Source: Lepas anatifera (lineage: Eukaryota; Arthropoda; Thecostraca; Lepadidae). From it: a stretch of DNA of 64,000 nucleotides. The position numbers and the translations under genes are program-made. The stretch spans positions 434,001 to 498,000 of the forward strand of contig JAOTON010000478.1 of assembly GCA_034440635.1 (NCBI GenBank), read 5' to 3'. Under the pieces are notes generated by a model. That model saw only the letters and a list, made by a program, of their open reading frames with translations, had not been told where the DNA came from and made no database searches. This document shows, piece by piece, positions 1-13,142 of the stretch; the first letter of the stretch is position 1, and each line of letters starts with the position of its first letter.

Positions 1-3000
1 GTGGAATCGACGTGGTACACTTGTGTGTGTTGGGGTTTAGGGCGCCTCAGCGACTAGGCTATGTCGCGCCCATCGTTATAGTGACTTCGGTGCTAACAAT
101 CAGTTCAGTGTTTTAAGATCGCAAATACAACCGTCTAGGGTTTACAACCACTATTTTGTCTAACTCTTCTTGGGTTATAGATGACGTCAAACCCTACCTC
201 GGTCAAATATGCTAAACGCGTTTGAAATCGACTGCTGCCCTGTCGCCAGAATATCTGGAATAGATAGTCCACGGATAAATCGATTTCTGATTACACGCAG
301 CCCTGCACAACTTCCGAATCCGACAGGACATGCCTAACGCTTAGTTGTTCACCCATTGGGGGCTTGTTGGGTCGGATCGAGATAAATAGTGTCCATGAGT
401 AATATAGGTGTGGCCAATGCGTGCCGTGTCAGAACACTTCCTCCCTTCTTTTTGCCGGCTGCTGACTCCCATCTGCCTATTGTTGGTCGGAGGCACTTTA
501 ACGTACATTCAGGTTCGCTCCCATCTTGTCTGCCACTCGAACGTGGAGTCGTTGATGAGGACCTTGATATCCCCAGGTGGGCCCTGAACCGCCGTGGGGG
601 AGCCGGACGATGCTGACTTAGAGCCTCGTCCTGACTCGTTCCGGTCACCCACATGGCTTGGCACCCATAGAACTTATCTCTACACCTTGACAGAACAGTT
701 GTCAACAGTTTTAGATAGCGAATACGGCCATGATGAGTGATTATGACCAGCTAGCCTGAGTGAGCTGGCTGAGTCAGTGATGATAAGATAGTGTTTTTCA
801 GGACGATGGTTGATGTGCGTAGAGCTTGTAAAATGGCGTGGTTCGGTGGTAATACAGAGACTACACTCGGGACCAAACATCGCGGACTGCTCCCGTAAGC
901 ACCCGCCCCGCGGCTCCTTTTGGCCATCGGTTGGTTTGCAATATTTGTGGGCTCTTTCGGTGACGTGGTACACTAAAAAGAAAATATTGACGGTTTCCAG
1001 TGTTTCGATCAATTCTTACACGTATCACTTCCGTTTGGCATAATTACTGAAAAGCAACTTAAAGGGGTTTCATCCCGTTTTCAGGCCCACTGCAACACTG
1101 TGCGCTGTCCGGGATGCCGCTGTCGAGCGCATTTCCGAACAATGCAAGCTGGGGCGCCGCACGAATGGCCACGCGCCAGCCGGCGGGAGGGCAGCCAGCG
1201 GCAAAACACAAACAGCGGCACAAAGCGAGCTTTGACAGCGGACCGGTGCCTCCAGCCGGCACTTGGCTGCGATGATTAAAGCCGGACAGGTGAAGCGCCT
1301 AACGAGCGGCACCGAACGTGACGGCGCCGCTGACTCCATCTCCGCACAAACCAAACAACACAGCCGCCCCGCGCCACCCAGCTCGGCCGTAGTAGTGGCC
1401 CGTTCTCAGTGCCCGGACGCCCGCCAGTCCCTAATTGGATACAGCGTTCCAGGAAGTCAACACTACAGATCAGCGAGGTTGTCCCACAACTGCAAATGAG
1501 CTCTGCCCAGAACGCACCGGGAGGGACGCCACAGCTGGAGAGAACTGGCAGGAATTCCGGTCATGTTAGACAGATGATGCGGTTGCTTGAGGGACCAGTG
1601 GTTAATGTAACAGTGCTCAACTCAACGGCAACGTGGCCGAGAGGTTCAGCTTACGCCACTACACAGCGCCAAGAAGGTGCTGGTTGTCCAACACCTCCAT
1701 CCACTTGTGGCTGTTTTTTTTAATTAGTGTTTGCTCGCCGATCGACGAGAGGAAATTCTTGAGACCGGCCAGATATTTGAGGGTGCTAATTCTGTCATGA
1801 CGCACACACTCCCACAGAGCAGCACTGCCGAGGAACTCTGGAACAAACGATTGTGTCAGGAGGATGCCAGAACGGGAATATATTCCTCGCGAGGATAACG
1901 CATGTTACTAAACGCAATAGTCATGTGAGTTCAACGTAAAACCATTCACACATTGTTTTCAAGCCCCTAAGGTAATACAATGCTGGAACACCCTGTTCCT
2001 GTCCTGGGTCCGGACAGGTAGGCAGAAGCTTCTGTCGTGGATGTGCAGAAGCCGATGCGACAGAAGCTGAATGCCGCCCAGCTGATCGCCTGATTTCAGC
2101 TCGACGCCGTGGTTGGTAGCGCCTTAGTCGGTTAGATGCTGCCGAAAGTCTAAATCACTGGGAGCGGGAACTATCCCGCAGGGTTTAAAACATCACCGTT
2201 AGTTTGCTATCCGGAACCCCCTTCTTGCAAGCTAATGGAAATACAAGTGTTTGTAAATCAGCAGATTTTTAGTCAGAGCAGGGATCACCATCACACCACG
2301 GCTACCACTGCGCAACGAGCGCCAAGCGGCGACAACAGCCCACCGGGTGACGTCGGTTTCCGATTTCTGCCAGCCACCTGACATATCCATTGGGGATAGA
2401 AGCCTCGGCCGACGCGTCCCAAAGATGACGGAAAACGAGAAATTCACAAGTCAGCTCATTCGATGAGATGTCACAGACGCCAGATGTATCCTTTGACCAG
2501 CAGTCAGAAATTTCCGGAGTTCAGTCAGGTTCAAGTGGCAGTGGCACGCTCCCAAACACGACCGTGGGAGCAGATTCTTTCTTCCTATTTCGATATAGCG
2601 TCAGTCAAACATTATTGGACGAATGGATCATTTCGGTCCGGTGCACTGAAAGTGGTTGAAGTGGTGTCTGATCAGGGAGGAAAAAACATGCAGCTCCGGA
2701 ACGGGATAGGCATTGGTCGCGATAACCACACATTCTACAAACACACAATTTGTACTGACCGGGTAGTGTCGGACAAAATTATACATCAGCAAACCTTGGT
2801 TCGACCGAAAAATTCTTCCTGGACATCCCGAAAACCAGCAGTCCACCTCTTTACTAGAATCATCATATTCACGTGAGGCTGAATAGCGCTACTGTTCCAC
2901 ATATCCAAGGCATTGTTCACATGTGACACATGCCCCGGCAGCACAGTCAAGCTCACTGAAAGAATGCAGCGGGTGGCTGATGGACGCCCTTTTATGAACG

Positions 3001-3380
3001 TATCTTTAACGCTAAATTAAATAGTTTGGATTAGTGGCCACTCCAGCTACCCCATATGCAATGTTTTACACAATCAGTGCACCCAGAACATTTATTGATG
3101 CATCTACGCGTCCGTGCCAATGTCTGCCTTGTCGAACGAAGCATGAATGAGCGATTGGTGGAAGAATCACGTTCTTAACAGACGCGACTCCCCTTTCAAA
3201 AAATCCTGCGCAATCGCATTATCGACAATGGTGTGTACGATGACCAGCAGATGCATGATAGCTCCATCCTATCCTACAAGATGTGGCAAGCGTTCCCTTT
3301 CCCTTCCGGAAACCCGTTGAATCCATACGTTGAAACTATTTCATCATATGGATTCAAAACAACCGCTAAATTTACCCACC
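1..3380. other. No gene recognised (1-3.38 kb)
   Basis: Only short open frames without recognisable domains, codon bias or splice context are present on either strand. This could be the last intron or 3' flank of POLQ, whose missing exons must lie to the left, or intergenic DNA. I see no RNA gene, array or intact mobile element here. Confidence 0.5.
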
Positions 3381-3384
3381 CACA

Positions 3385-3541
3385 CTCTGTGGTGGATACA
3401 AGGAGGGCTCGAGCCCACCCCCTCCCCCGAAATATCAAGGGTGTCTATAGTAAATGCATAGGTGGAGGTTGATCTAAGGCAATGGTGGGGGAGGCTCGAG
3501 CCCACCCCCCCCGCAATGAAGTCCTGGATCCGTCACTGTCT
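3385..3541. mobile_element. Remnant of hAT-type MITE family (copy 1)
   Basis: The stretch carries two copies of GAGGCTCGAGCCCACCC and ends in AAGTCCTGGATCCGTCACTG. It aligns by eye with 50,712-50,847, sharing the order CGAGCCC, GAAAT.TC, GGAGG.TGATC.AAGGCAATG, CGAGCCC, AATGAAGTCCTGGATCCG. The GGATCC-containing end resembles the terminal repeats of the better preserved element at 54,770-55,009. It has no coding capacity. Confidence 0.5.
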
Positions 3542-4009
3542 TAACTCTTGCACTTCCGATTCCGAATATTTGGCTGATCTGGCTTAAAGTTTTGTTAACA
3601 CGCGCAGTGGAGAAAGGTCTGGCGTAAGCGCGGGTGGGGGGCCTAAAGTGCCCTAGGCATATCCAACCATGAAACAGCACCCGCCGCATAGCTTTTCAGA
3701 AACAAATGAGCATCAAATCATGTCTATGAAAGCACGCGCTGATGAAGTAACAGTACCTGAAAAAGCTAGAGTCCACCAGTGGAACGTTGCAGGGCATTCT
3801 GCACCTTCTGCTACAACGCAGCAGCGCTGGCGGCGAGCCCGGGACGGCCACTCAGGCGGGCACGCGAGTCCGGACCGGAAGCGTCCGAACACAACCGCTA
3901 ATACTTCGCGTCACGAATTTAACGACGCCAGGGCGGGGCGGCGACAGGGCCGGTCACGAGATCCGCTGCCTACCTGCCCCTGTGCCAGCTGGACAGCGCT
4001 CCACCCTTC

Positions 4010-4262
4010 AAACAGGCATAACACTGGAAGACTGGGCCACAGTGTTAACTTAATACATGAGCAGCTTCGGTACACTGTTTTACGTAACGAGTGCGGAACG
4101 GACCTTCCGACCCATGTAACCGGGGAGGGACTCTCGGTTGCATGAGTCGGTAAGTCCGTTCCCGCATCAGTACGTAAATAGTGCGTATTGAAACTGCTCA
4201 CGCATCCGGGGTAACTGTCATGTTCAGCGCCAATCTCCCGCGTTTCTACCTGTTCAGCTTTT
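4010..4262. mobile_element. Foldback (inverted-repeat) element, about 250 bp
   Basis: The sequence from about 4,012 reads imperfectly as the reverse complement of the sequence ending near 4,262. The best part is TTACGTAACGAGTGCGGAAC at 4,080 pairing with the complement of 4,150-4,180, around a loop near 4,120-4,140. Arms of roughly 110 bp with scattered mismatches suggest an old MITE. No target duplication was identified. Confidence 0.5.
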
Positions 4263-5405
4263 GTATTTACTGTAGGCAATCACATTTGGGCTTGCACAAT
4301 CATGCTGACTAGTTAGCCTCATCCTGTGAGTGGGGTGTTACGCGTGTGAAATTTAGTGCTGGTTGTCGAGAATCTGTACAATTAAACCATAAATGATCCC
4401 TACCGACCATTTACACTTTTGGTAATAGTTAATGGGGGTAACAAGGCGGCTCAGGTCGCCACCACCTGAAAGTAAAATAGAAGAGCTCTCAGATGCGGCC
4501 CGCCGGCGGCCGGCGCTCTCTTCTGACGAGCAGACATTCTGCGCCTGCAGTCTCGGCCGTCTACCTCATCGTCTACACGTTAGGCGTCATTACGGTACCG
4601 GCATCCTTTGAGATCAGTAATTATGCACACCTGTCACAGGAACCTAGCGGAGTTATGTTTACCAATGATAAATGTTGGAAATATTTTCTACTTCAAACCT
4701 ATAGTTACAGTCCAGTCAACCCATACGGTCCGGTTTTAGCGAGCTTATAGTTTGGCGCGTTTAGCGCCTCAGTCAAAAAGGCCCAAGGTATAATGCGCGT
4801 GCCGTAAGTAGCAACACATATGATTGATTAGAGCTATAGAGGCATGTAGACAAATATTCATAGTGTGCTCCGCCCGTCTCCAGCCCGGCCGCCCCCAAAG
4901 TTGGCGGGCATCAATTGATGCCGATGGGCGGAAGTCGTGGCACGCGGCGCCCTACGGAGGGGGGGCGGCCGGAAGAAAGGAAGAGACGCACCTCTCATTG
5001 TCCACGCTGGTGTGACGTGTCCTGTGCCGGTGAGCCATGTCTACAATCCAAAGGAAAGCTGCATTAGCTGTAGAAGCCCTAGAACTTCTGAGAAATGAAA
5101 ATGTCGTCAATAGCTACAAAGATAATATCGCTGACGTAGTACTGCCTGCTCCTTCCTGCGGTGGACACTCTCTCTGACGAAGATATTGTAAGCGACTTAG
5201 AAATGTTGCAGAATGTTCCCGGATATCTGGAAACGTACGCGAGATCTCATGAGCACAGCAGAGTACCAAAGTGACCAGACAAGGAGGCGGGGGCAGAAAC
5301 CGGCAATGCCTAAATGTCGTGGGCAAGAAACCGGCCGCAAAACGTCCTTGCTCTACACGAACCAGACGGTGCAAACCAACGAAACACAGCAACGAAATAA
5401 ATGCA
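4263..5405. other. No gene recognised
   Basis: Short unrelated open frames only. No splice-bounded homologous segment or repeat structure was noticed. Confidence 0.4.
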
Positions 5406-5407
5406 GA

Positions 5408-5622
5408 ACCGGTAGCTCAGTTGGTGAGCGTTGGGCTCGGCCCGCTGCTCGAGCATGCAGTGGCGTGCATGTCGGTTTGGGATCGGTTCCCTGGACGCTC
5501 CGGCGCTCAATAGTTTATCCGACGTACAGGTCGGCTGGCAACTGACTAATGGAGGGTGACCTGAGCGGGGCGGCCGTCCGTGCTTTGTGGGACGTTAAAC
5601 TTTGGCTTCTAAATAAACCCTT
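5408..5622 (+). mobile_element. tRNA-derived SINE, copy 1
   Basis: It begins with an A-box-like GGTAGCTCAGTTGGTGAGCG, followed about 65 bp later by a degenerate B box (GGGATCGGTTCC). The 3' body contains CGACGTACAGGTCGGCTGGC and TTTGTGGGACGTTAAACTTT. The copy at 38,474-38,692 shares the head and the body in the same order (GCTGGCAACTGACT, GTGCTTTGTGGGACG.TAA), which establishes a family. RNA polymerase III promoter elements point to a tRNA origin. The cloverleaf is not intact, so it is not a tRNA gene. Confidence 0.75.
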
Positions 5623-8600
5623 CATTGTGGGAGTTGCTCATTGGGTGGTGGGGTGGGGTTCCGGACAGTCCATTGATGACTTTGTGAGACTTAGACTCCA
5701 ACAGCCGACGAAACTGGAAATGTATATAAAAAAACGAACAAGACCCTGTTCTGTTCTTCAAAAAGCTTTTCACCGAGCCATTTCTCCACATCACCACCGT
5801 AGATTTTGCGTCGTTCAACCATTGCTGGAATGACCCGCTGTCCATATATTACACTTATATGTTTACTGGCTTATTATCGGATCTAATTCCAATATTTTTG
5901 CGAGACTGGTCTGTGATTTAGCCACAGGAAAGCAAAGGTGTGCACACCTAATGACTTATTTTCCAAAACGAATAAAAACCTGTAGAAGACAGAGCAGCTG
6001 TTGTTCGACGCCACGCACGGTTTTACGATCGGCCCAGCCCATTCCGTTCGGCCACCCGGCAGCCGCCAGAAATCAACCGGCAAACGCTCAGTGACATCAA
6101 ATGAACATCGGCCTGAAAACATGCTTAGGACAATCGGAGGAAACTTTGCCAGGGTGATAGACGCATTATCAGGACACGTTGAACACTTGTATTTGGAAAT
6201 CATTCGATTGTTTCTAGGACCGAACGTTAACCAGTTACACACGTTGTTTAGGATGTCTTTGCGTACCAATCAACGATGAAATCAAGCCTTTAAAATGCAT
6301 CTAAAACGTCCGTGTTATACACATCCGGTGAAAATATCATGGCAAAAATAGAGATCACCCGCAACGGCATCACCGGTAAATGCCTCTTTAAAATATTAGG
6401 CTTAATATATTTGAAAGCGACCGTCCTCAACATAGGAATATTTGCGCATCATAAATACTATAAGAAATAACAAATACGCGGTATGGTATGAATTTCATCC
6501 TCAACTTTGACAAAAAAGCACACTCATGTTTTGAAACATCTTCTATCTTGGAATTTGTTTTTCCACGGAGTCGAGCAAATTCATTTGGTCTTGGGCTATT
6601 TTTTCTAAGCTTGAAAAACAAGATACAGCTACAAAAAATGCGCTCGGTACAAAAGCCTAAAGTGTAAATACGATTTCCAAATTATCTAGGCTAGCGCGAT
6701 ACCGACTGCACCAAATGCGACCCATTTTACCGCCGCTGTGGCGTACTCGGTTAAGGCGCCTCGGTCCAGTGTGGGAGGTCCTTGGATCAAAGCTGACTTC
6801 TGGCAGCGTTTTCCTCGACCGCCTCCCGCCCAGGAGATGGCAGTACACTGGGTAGTGCCCGCCTTGACTAGGGACTTCCGCTGACCAACCAGCGCCCTTT
6901 GTTATTGGGAGCACGGACTTGATCTGCTTTAAACAGATCCACCGGTCCGGTGGCACCGCCCGAGGGCACGGCCTCGCCGCCTGTCAACGGAGCAGTCCTC
7001 TGTTCCGTCGGGCCCGAGAAATCTGGATAGCTCCACTGCATGGTACAGTGGGGCGCGTGACATGGAGCGTGCTGACATGACTGTCTCGCAAGGGTGCCGA
7101 TAAGCGTAAGCCCCGCTGCCGTGTACATAGTGCGTGTGTGTGGTGCAAATGTGTAAAATGTTGCCGGGTTGGGAACGGAAAGGTATTAAAAAACTATGTT
7201 TCGTAGAATTTGTTTAACTCGCGGGGATAACTTAAATGTCTATCATTTCGCCAAAAAATAGCGCCGTTTTCGTTTCTTTTCCAAAGCTGCCATAGGGGTG
7301 AAGATCATTAGAGTTTCCTGGAGCCAAACATGGATTTGAGGCCCATTTTCCAGGGATCCAAAAATCTCAAATCCAAAACCCTCGCCTCTTGGGCAAAGGG
7401 ATAAACATAATCAGTGTACTCTTTGATCTCATCGCTCCCACTAACTATCGCCGTTTATGAGCCGATACTCCTTTGAACCTTAGAAACCTGCTGAGGGAAT
7501 TTCGGATTTGGTTGCCGATTTCGGAGCCTCAGGAGCTCCAGAGACTCTACCCGGAAAACTGCCCATTCGTCAACGCTGAAGTTAATCATGATTCCAATAT
7601 ACTGCGTTGTGTTGTCAGAGAACGTCTGGAGTGTCTGGGACCGGTGTCCTGACACGTGGGCTGAATGGGACCCCTCCAAACAGTGACTAGCTCTGGGAGA
7701 CCGTTCCAGAGGCACGGGAGCGGACCGCCACGCCGCTCCGCAGGTCTCTGGCAGACGCCATGTCTGAGAGATTGCAGGAGGTGCTGGCCAAGGGTCTGGA
7801 ATCGCTCCAAAGACAAGTGCGAGCGACACGACATTGCAGGATGGTGGGAAATATTTATCAACATTTTGTTTCGCATAAATGAAAATATGTTTCATCGCTC
7901 ACCGTGCAAAGGCAAAACCCCATTACATTAATTTTCATCGAATTTTTAAGCCAATCAACGCGTCAGTCAGTCGGTGCATCTAATTGTAAAATCAGTATTC
8001 AAATTCGAAATTTATCTTACTTGATTCAATTGTTTTACATTTTCCCAAGCATCAGCGGCAAAATTTATGATGTGCCGCTTTGTGTAGCGGCAGGAAATGA
8101 TGATGCCAGTATTTTATGTGAGCCATGTCCTATAGACAGACTTGAGGATTCCCTCCTTTCCTCCCGGCTGGTATTTACACAGCATTCCGTCGCCTTCTAA
8201 GGCTGCTGGTCGCCAGCCACGTAACGTAGCGATTCGATGAATTGTCTGGTCCTGTTGTGACTTGTGCTGATATTGTTGTCACCATTGTGATACGAAATAA
8301 ATACATAAATGAATATGTCAGTCGTGGTGGTTTTTTCTACAGCTTCTAGATGCAGTCTTACAGGACAAACCCACTGCGTCGCTCCGTAATAGTTTTGCCA
8401 TTGAAATCGTAAAAAGTCGCGAATTTACGTGACAGTTTTTGCCACAGCACAACGGCATCTCCAGAGACAGAGTGTTCCATGTTGCGAAGCACATGCGCGT
8501 CTCAGGGCACGCAATTAAACAAATAAACGCATACCATAGGAATCTATACACTACAAAGTGTTTATTGTTCATTGTTTATTGTCTACAAATAATCAACGGG

Positions 8601-8640
8601 CGAACAGCTCATTTACGCACTCGCATACCGTGTGATAAAC

Positions 8641-8642
<2 letters not shown>
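5623..8642. other. No gene recognised; possible tRNA-like repeat near 6.73-6.80 kb
   Basis: Open frames here are short and lack recognisable domains. At 6,734-6,795 the plus strand reads like a degenerate tRNA-type head (GTGGCGTACTCGGTTAAGGC, then GGTCCTTGGATCAAAG), which could be another SINE. The second conserved block is weak, so I do not call it separately. Confidence 0.35.

Positions 8643-8691
<49 letters not shown>
8643..8691. repeat. (TA)n microsatellite
   Basis: An uninterrupted TA dinucleotide run of about 48 bp. Similar runs occur at 39.07 and 39.28 kb. Confidence 0.95.
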
Positions 8692-8695
<4 letters not shown>

Positions 8696-9810
8696 TGGTG
8701 GGATATTCTCTTATATATCCTAGATATATATAATTTACTCGGTTCTTTTTTCCATGGTTGTTATTGCTAACGTCAATGTTGGCCCTGTAATGTGACTTGC
8801 AAGCAACCGGGGTTTTTGAGCCCCTGGTGATCCCCCCTGCGCGTTTCGTTTTGACTTCGTTTTCTTCTTGCGCGGTTTAACGGTCGGAACGAGTCAGCAT
8901 GGATGCTTCTAAAGCTCCCGAATATACGGATGAAACGATAAGATTCAGTCAAGTGGTGGGGGCTTAGAGCAAGAGACAAATAAAACAAACACAACGAATC
9001 ACCTGAATATTTCAAACCGTACAAAGCTATGAGAATCGCAGGCAAGCTATGCTAATTGGCTCTTCTCAAGAAGGGTCAGAAAGGCGAGATCCGAAGTCAG
9101 CAAATGACGCAGAGGACTTCCCTGCTCTGGTGAACCTGTATTGGAGCCCGCGCGTGTCACATGCTGCTCTCCAAACCCGGGATGCGAGGAAATTCGAAAG
9201 TCAACGTACTGCCTTTGACCGCCGATTTAAAGCAGTTCACCCCGACGGCACAATCGGCGATCGAGTCGTCATTGGCAGAGAGAATTATCTAGACTTAGAG
9301 AAGATTCCTTCACAAAACTTGTGTTATCTGGTCTGCTCGTTTTTAACAAGAGGTGATCGGCAGAGGTCTCACGCATTCCGCTCCCTTCCTGGCTACAAAG
9401 ACGTACAGATAAAAAGGAAGCTATCTCAGAGATCAAAGACCACATGACACAACTTGAAAGGAAACGTGTTCGCGCCTCCTCGACCGCAACACCTCGTATA
9501 AAACTCGGAAGATAGCGTTAAGTTCCACAAAAAAGACGGATGCAGTCACACGGATGCCGTCACTACTGGGCCGCACTAGGTTGCAGATCTTTGGCCTTAC
9601 CAAGCAAGCTGGTGACCACCTGAGACTCTGAGAGGGTCCATGGCTCATGGCTCACAGTCCATGGTCCATGGTTAATAAGGAATTCTGGAAGGTCTCACTC
9701 TGTTCACAATCAAATCACGCTTTCCTCGGTCACGCACCAATTCTGAGACCAGGGTGTCTGGTTCGGGATCTGTTTTCTACAAGATGTCTGATGTCATCAG
9801 AAAATAGTTT
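8692..9810. other. No gene recognised
   Basis: One open frame of 132 codons (9,049-9,447, plus) has no recognisable domain and no splice or codon support. I leave it uncalled. It borders the LINE cluster and could be a fragment of another repeat. Confidence 0.35.
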
Positions 9811-9813
9811 ACT

Positions 9814-10204
9814 CTACGTTGGGTGATTTGAAGACCGTTTTATTTTCAGAGCGTATTTCATCGTAGGGACGCGGCTTCGCAGGTCTAACGGCATCTCGTT
9901 TGCCTCGACGAGCACGCTGGCGGTAGGCGATGTGCGGAATGCACCGATGATTAATCGAATAGCTTGGTGATGTATAGTACTTAAACTAACATTTGCTGGG
10001 TCTGTGGCTGAGTCGTAAACCATGCAGCCATATTCAATTTTTGATCGAATCAACAATCCGTACAACATCAAAAGTGTTTTTTCTGTCTGCACCATACTTG
10101 AGCTTAGTTAGAACCTTCAGAATGTTTAGAGCCCTGAAACACCTTTCTCTAAAGTTTTTAAAGTGGTTTACATGGGTCAATTTGGAGTCAAAAGTCAGAA
10201 CAAG
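9814..10204 (-). pseudogene. LINE reverse-transcriptase C-terminal part (3' half of interrupted minus-strand LINE)
   Basis: Reading leftwards, the frame contains LTFDSKLTHVNH, then RALNILKVLTKLKYGADRK, then a frameshift, then LIRSKIEYGCMVYDSA, IHHQAIRLIIGAFRTSP and a VEANEMPLDLR block. This is the typical region after the RT thumb in Jockey/CR1-like non-LTR retrotransposons. It continues directly from the RT fragment at 11,585-12,760. The two halves are separated by the plus-strand LINE at about 10,205-11,587. Frameshifts show that it is inactive. Confidence 0.8.
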
Positions 10205-11587
10205 GAGCCGTGCGTGCGTATCCAACACACAACATGGTTTTATGCCCGGACGCTCCTGCGCCACTAACCTGAGCACGTTGTTGCACACTGCCTGGAGCAA
10301 CATCTCGGCTGGCTCTCAGACGGATGTGATTTACACAGACTATAGTTCGGCCTTCCAAAGTGTGAACCATAAACTGCTTCTCCACAAACTTAAACATTCA
10401 TTTCATATTTCGGACCAAGCATTTAAATGGTGTGAGTCATATCTGTCTGGGAGGCAGCAGAGAGTCGTTGTAAAGGGCAAGTGCTCGCGATGGATGCCTG
10501 TTCCATCGGGGACACCGGAAGGTGGATTGTTATCGCCGCTGCTGTTCGCCTGTTTCGTTAATGATTTGCCGGAAGCTGTTCAGACATACACCTTAATGTT
10601 CGCGGATGACGTGAAAATGTATCGCAAAATTGATAGCGACGAAGATGTTGAGTTCCTACAGAGACAGCTGGACTCCCTTTGTTGCTGGTCTGCGACGTGG
10701 GGTCTGACTTTAAACCCGGCAAAATGCAAAATTTTAACTTTATCCCTGAGACGTGCTCCTGTCACTGGCACATACACTATAGGCGGGGTAGAATTAGAAG
10801 AGTGTCAGTGATGCGTGATCTAGGCGTTTTTCTGGACGAAAAACTAACTTTCGGCGAACACGTGAACACCACTGTTTGCAAGGCCAATAGGGCCTTGGGG
10901 TTACTTATGAGGTCTTTGCAGACCGGCAAAAACGGGCGAGCGTTCAATGAACGGAGCAAAAATCTGTGATAAGCACATACTGTGCCAATGTTCGATCAAT
11001 TTTGGAATTTTGTAGCGTGGTGTGGGGTGGAGCAGCTGACGTACACATGAAACGGATTGAACGTGTCCAGCATAAATTTTTGATGTGGTTGTGTGCTCGA
11101 TGTCGAGTGGTAGGGCCCTCACTCCAGTATGAGGAATTGATGGATATTTGTGGAATGAGCTCTTTAGCGGCCCGACGAGAGCAGATGGATTTGATGTTTA
11201 TAAGAGATGTCCATCGCCACAAAGTAGACTCTCCATTCTTGCTTTCTAAGCTCCCACTGGCTGTGCCACCCGGCAGCTCCGCACCAGAGCTACATTTCAT
11301 GTCATGTACGCCCGGATAAATACCGTCCGAAACGGTTTATTTTGTCGAATACCGAAGGCGTGCAACGCCTTTTTAAATGCAAACCGCAATGTAGATGTGT
11401 GGTACCATAGTGTCACCGAATTCAAGAAACGCGTTGTTTTATACCTACGTGACAGGAGATAATGACGATTGACTGTGCCTGTTTCTGTATCGATATTTAT
11501 TGTTTTAAACCTTTTGACTTCACCTGTCAGTGGGTGCCCATGCCTGTTGGTGATTCTAGAAATACATACATACATACATACATACAA
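10205..11587 (+). mobile_element. 5'-truncated LINE inserted inside an older LINE
   Basis: The element starts abruptly within the RT fingers (TQHGFMPGRSC). It continues through motif A (YTDYSSAFQSVNH, about 10,329), the PSGTPEGGLLSPLLF block (about 10,502) and the catalytic FADD (10,599-10,610). A frameshift near 10,805 is followed by DLGVFLDEKLTFGEH and a CSVVWGG block, with further shifts. The 3' end is an (ACAT)n tail at 11,564-11,587. A 5' truncation and a simple-repeat 3' tail are normal for target-primed insertion of non-LTR elements. Several frame breaks make it a dead copy. No clear target-site duplication was found. Confidence 0.85.
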
Positions 11588-12760
11588 CTACCCGAATTCT
11601 CTCTCCATACATCGTTAATGTGGGGTCATCACACGGATTGCGACTACGGCAGAAATGTATGCATTTTGTTTTAGCTGTTGAGAATTGTAAGCCTTTTTGC
11701 GCTCCATCGTAGCAACTTTGTGAGTCCGAGCTACAGCTGCTTCTCTGCAGCGGCTGTAGACGACGCCGTTACCCACATGCTGAAATCGTCCACGAACAGA
11801 GCTGTGTTGATATTAGGTGGTAGGCTGTCTGTAACGTCGTTGATTGCGATCACAAACATGGTCACAGAGATCACGCTACCCTGGGCCGTTCCGCTTCCCT
11901 GTGCTCGCTGCTCTGACTGCACGCAGCCTATTCTGAATCTGAATCGACAGTTTCGCAGGAAATTTGAAAGAAACCAGCCCATGTGGCCCCGTATGCCCAA
12001 TCTAAACACTTTTTGCAGGATACCATGCCTCCACACCGAATTATACTCCTGTTTTACATCGTAAAAGTCGAGAGAAAGAAAATGGTCGACAGTACTTCTG
12101 CCTAGGCGAAAACCACACTGGACGTTCGAAAGTAGTTGGTTGGTCTCCAAGAAACACATGCGCCTGGTGTTAACCATTCTTACACACGCAGGAGGTGAGA
12201 GATATCGGGAGAAAGTCATCAGGGGACACACCTGGCTTTCCTGGCTCGAGGGTAAGTATTAGAGTGGTCTCGCGCCACTGATCTGGGAAGCCATCCTACG
12301 TTCAGATATGGTTAAATATGTCGAGCAGAGATAAAAGAGATCAGTTAGGAGCGTGCCGCAACATCTCGTAGGTAATTGTGTCAGGTCCCGGAGATACGTT
12401 GTGTTGTTTAGCGCAGTCCGGAGTTCACGTATTGAAAAAGGAAGCTTGTATGCAGTGGAACTGTAATTTCCACAATTAATAGGCGTTCTCTCTTCTCGCT
12501 CCCGAAAGCGAACAAACTCGGGATTCTGGGAATCCCAGCTGCTCCTCGCCTCGAACGCAGCGGCCACTAGTTGTGGATTACTGGTTTTGGCGCCGCTGTC
12601 CTCTAATACTATGACAGGTGTTGAGCGACGTTTTCCTTGAATGCTTTGGATACGAGACCAGACCTGGGTAGATGGAGTGAAGCAGTATCAGCTCTTTGAG
12701 AGTAGCTGGTAACGCTTGCGTGGGCTGAGCAGAGACGACACCCTTTTGAAGATTAGCGCC
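11588..12760 (-). pseudogene. LINE reverse-transcriptase N-terminal/palm part (5' half of interrupted minus-strand LINE)
   Basis: Leftward from about 12,760 the reading runs through IQSIQGKRRSTPVIVLEDSG, NPQLVAAAFEA, PFSIRELRTALNNT, then QCGFRLGRSTVDHFLSLDFY (fingers). It continues to AQGSVISVTMFVIAINDV and LFVDDFSMWV, with the catalytic VDD at 11,785-11,796. After a frameshift comes LQFSTAKTKCIHFCRSRNP and YGERIRVV, exactly up to the plus-strand insertion point. The protein thread resumes at 10,204. It is a Jockey/CR1-type RT with several frame breaks, so it is a relic. Confidence 0.85.
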
Positions 12761-13142
12761 TGCATTGACCTAGACTATCTGACAGTGGTGCGTGGGAGTT
12801 CCGACCTCTGACCCAAAACGAACTGGTCGTGGGTGGTGCAGGGGGAAGGGTGTCTGGGAAGTCCCGCAGGACCCAGAAGTGAGCTCTCCGGCACTGACAG
12901 AGAGGGCACGTGTGCGGGGAACATCGGCCTATCCGTTACCAGTTTGAACAGCATGACGAACATGTGATCATTCTCAGGGGCACGCTGGTGGTGCTAGAGC
13001 AGGGTGTGGCGTTCCGCGCCGTCAACATTGAGAATTAGACGTGATATCACGGGCGATTTTTTTATAGCCACACTCAGTCGCTTTAGCCAACCCTGGTGCT
13101 TGCGATATGACAGATACTATCATGGTAATCTATCTGAGAACA
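12761..13142. other. POLQ intron or downstream sequence, no gene seen
   Basis: No POLQ polymerase exon could be recognised here on the minus strand. The expected next exon would follow the phase-1 donor at 13,409. Confidence 0.4.

Noticed and set aside
5408..5480. Functional tRNA gene
   Set aside because: An A box is present but the B box is degenerate and acceptor and anticodon stems do not pair. A second copy with the same non-tRNA tail shows that it is a SINE.
7455..7895. 146-codon minus-strand frame
   Set aside because: No recognisable motif. A second overlapping frame of similar length exists on the same strand, so the evidence for coding is weak.
8439..8723. Open frame with (YI)n tail
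   Set aside because: It is translation of a TA microsatellite.
9049..9447. 132-codon plus-strand frame as a gene
   Set aside because: No recognisable domain, no splice context, and it neighbours LINE debris.
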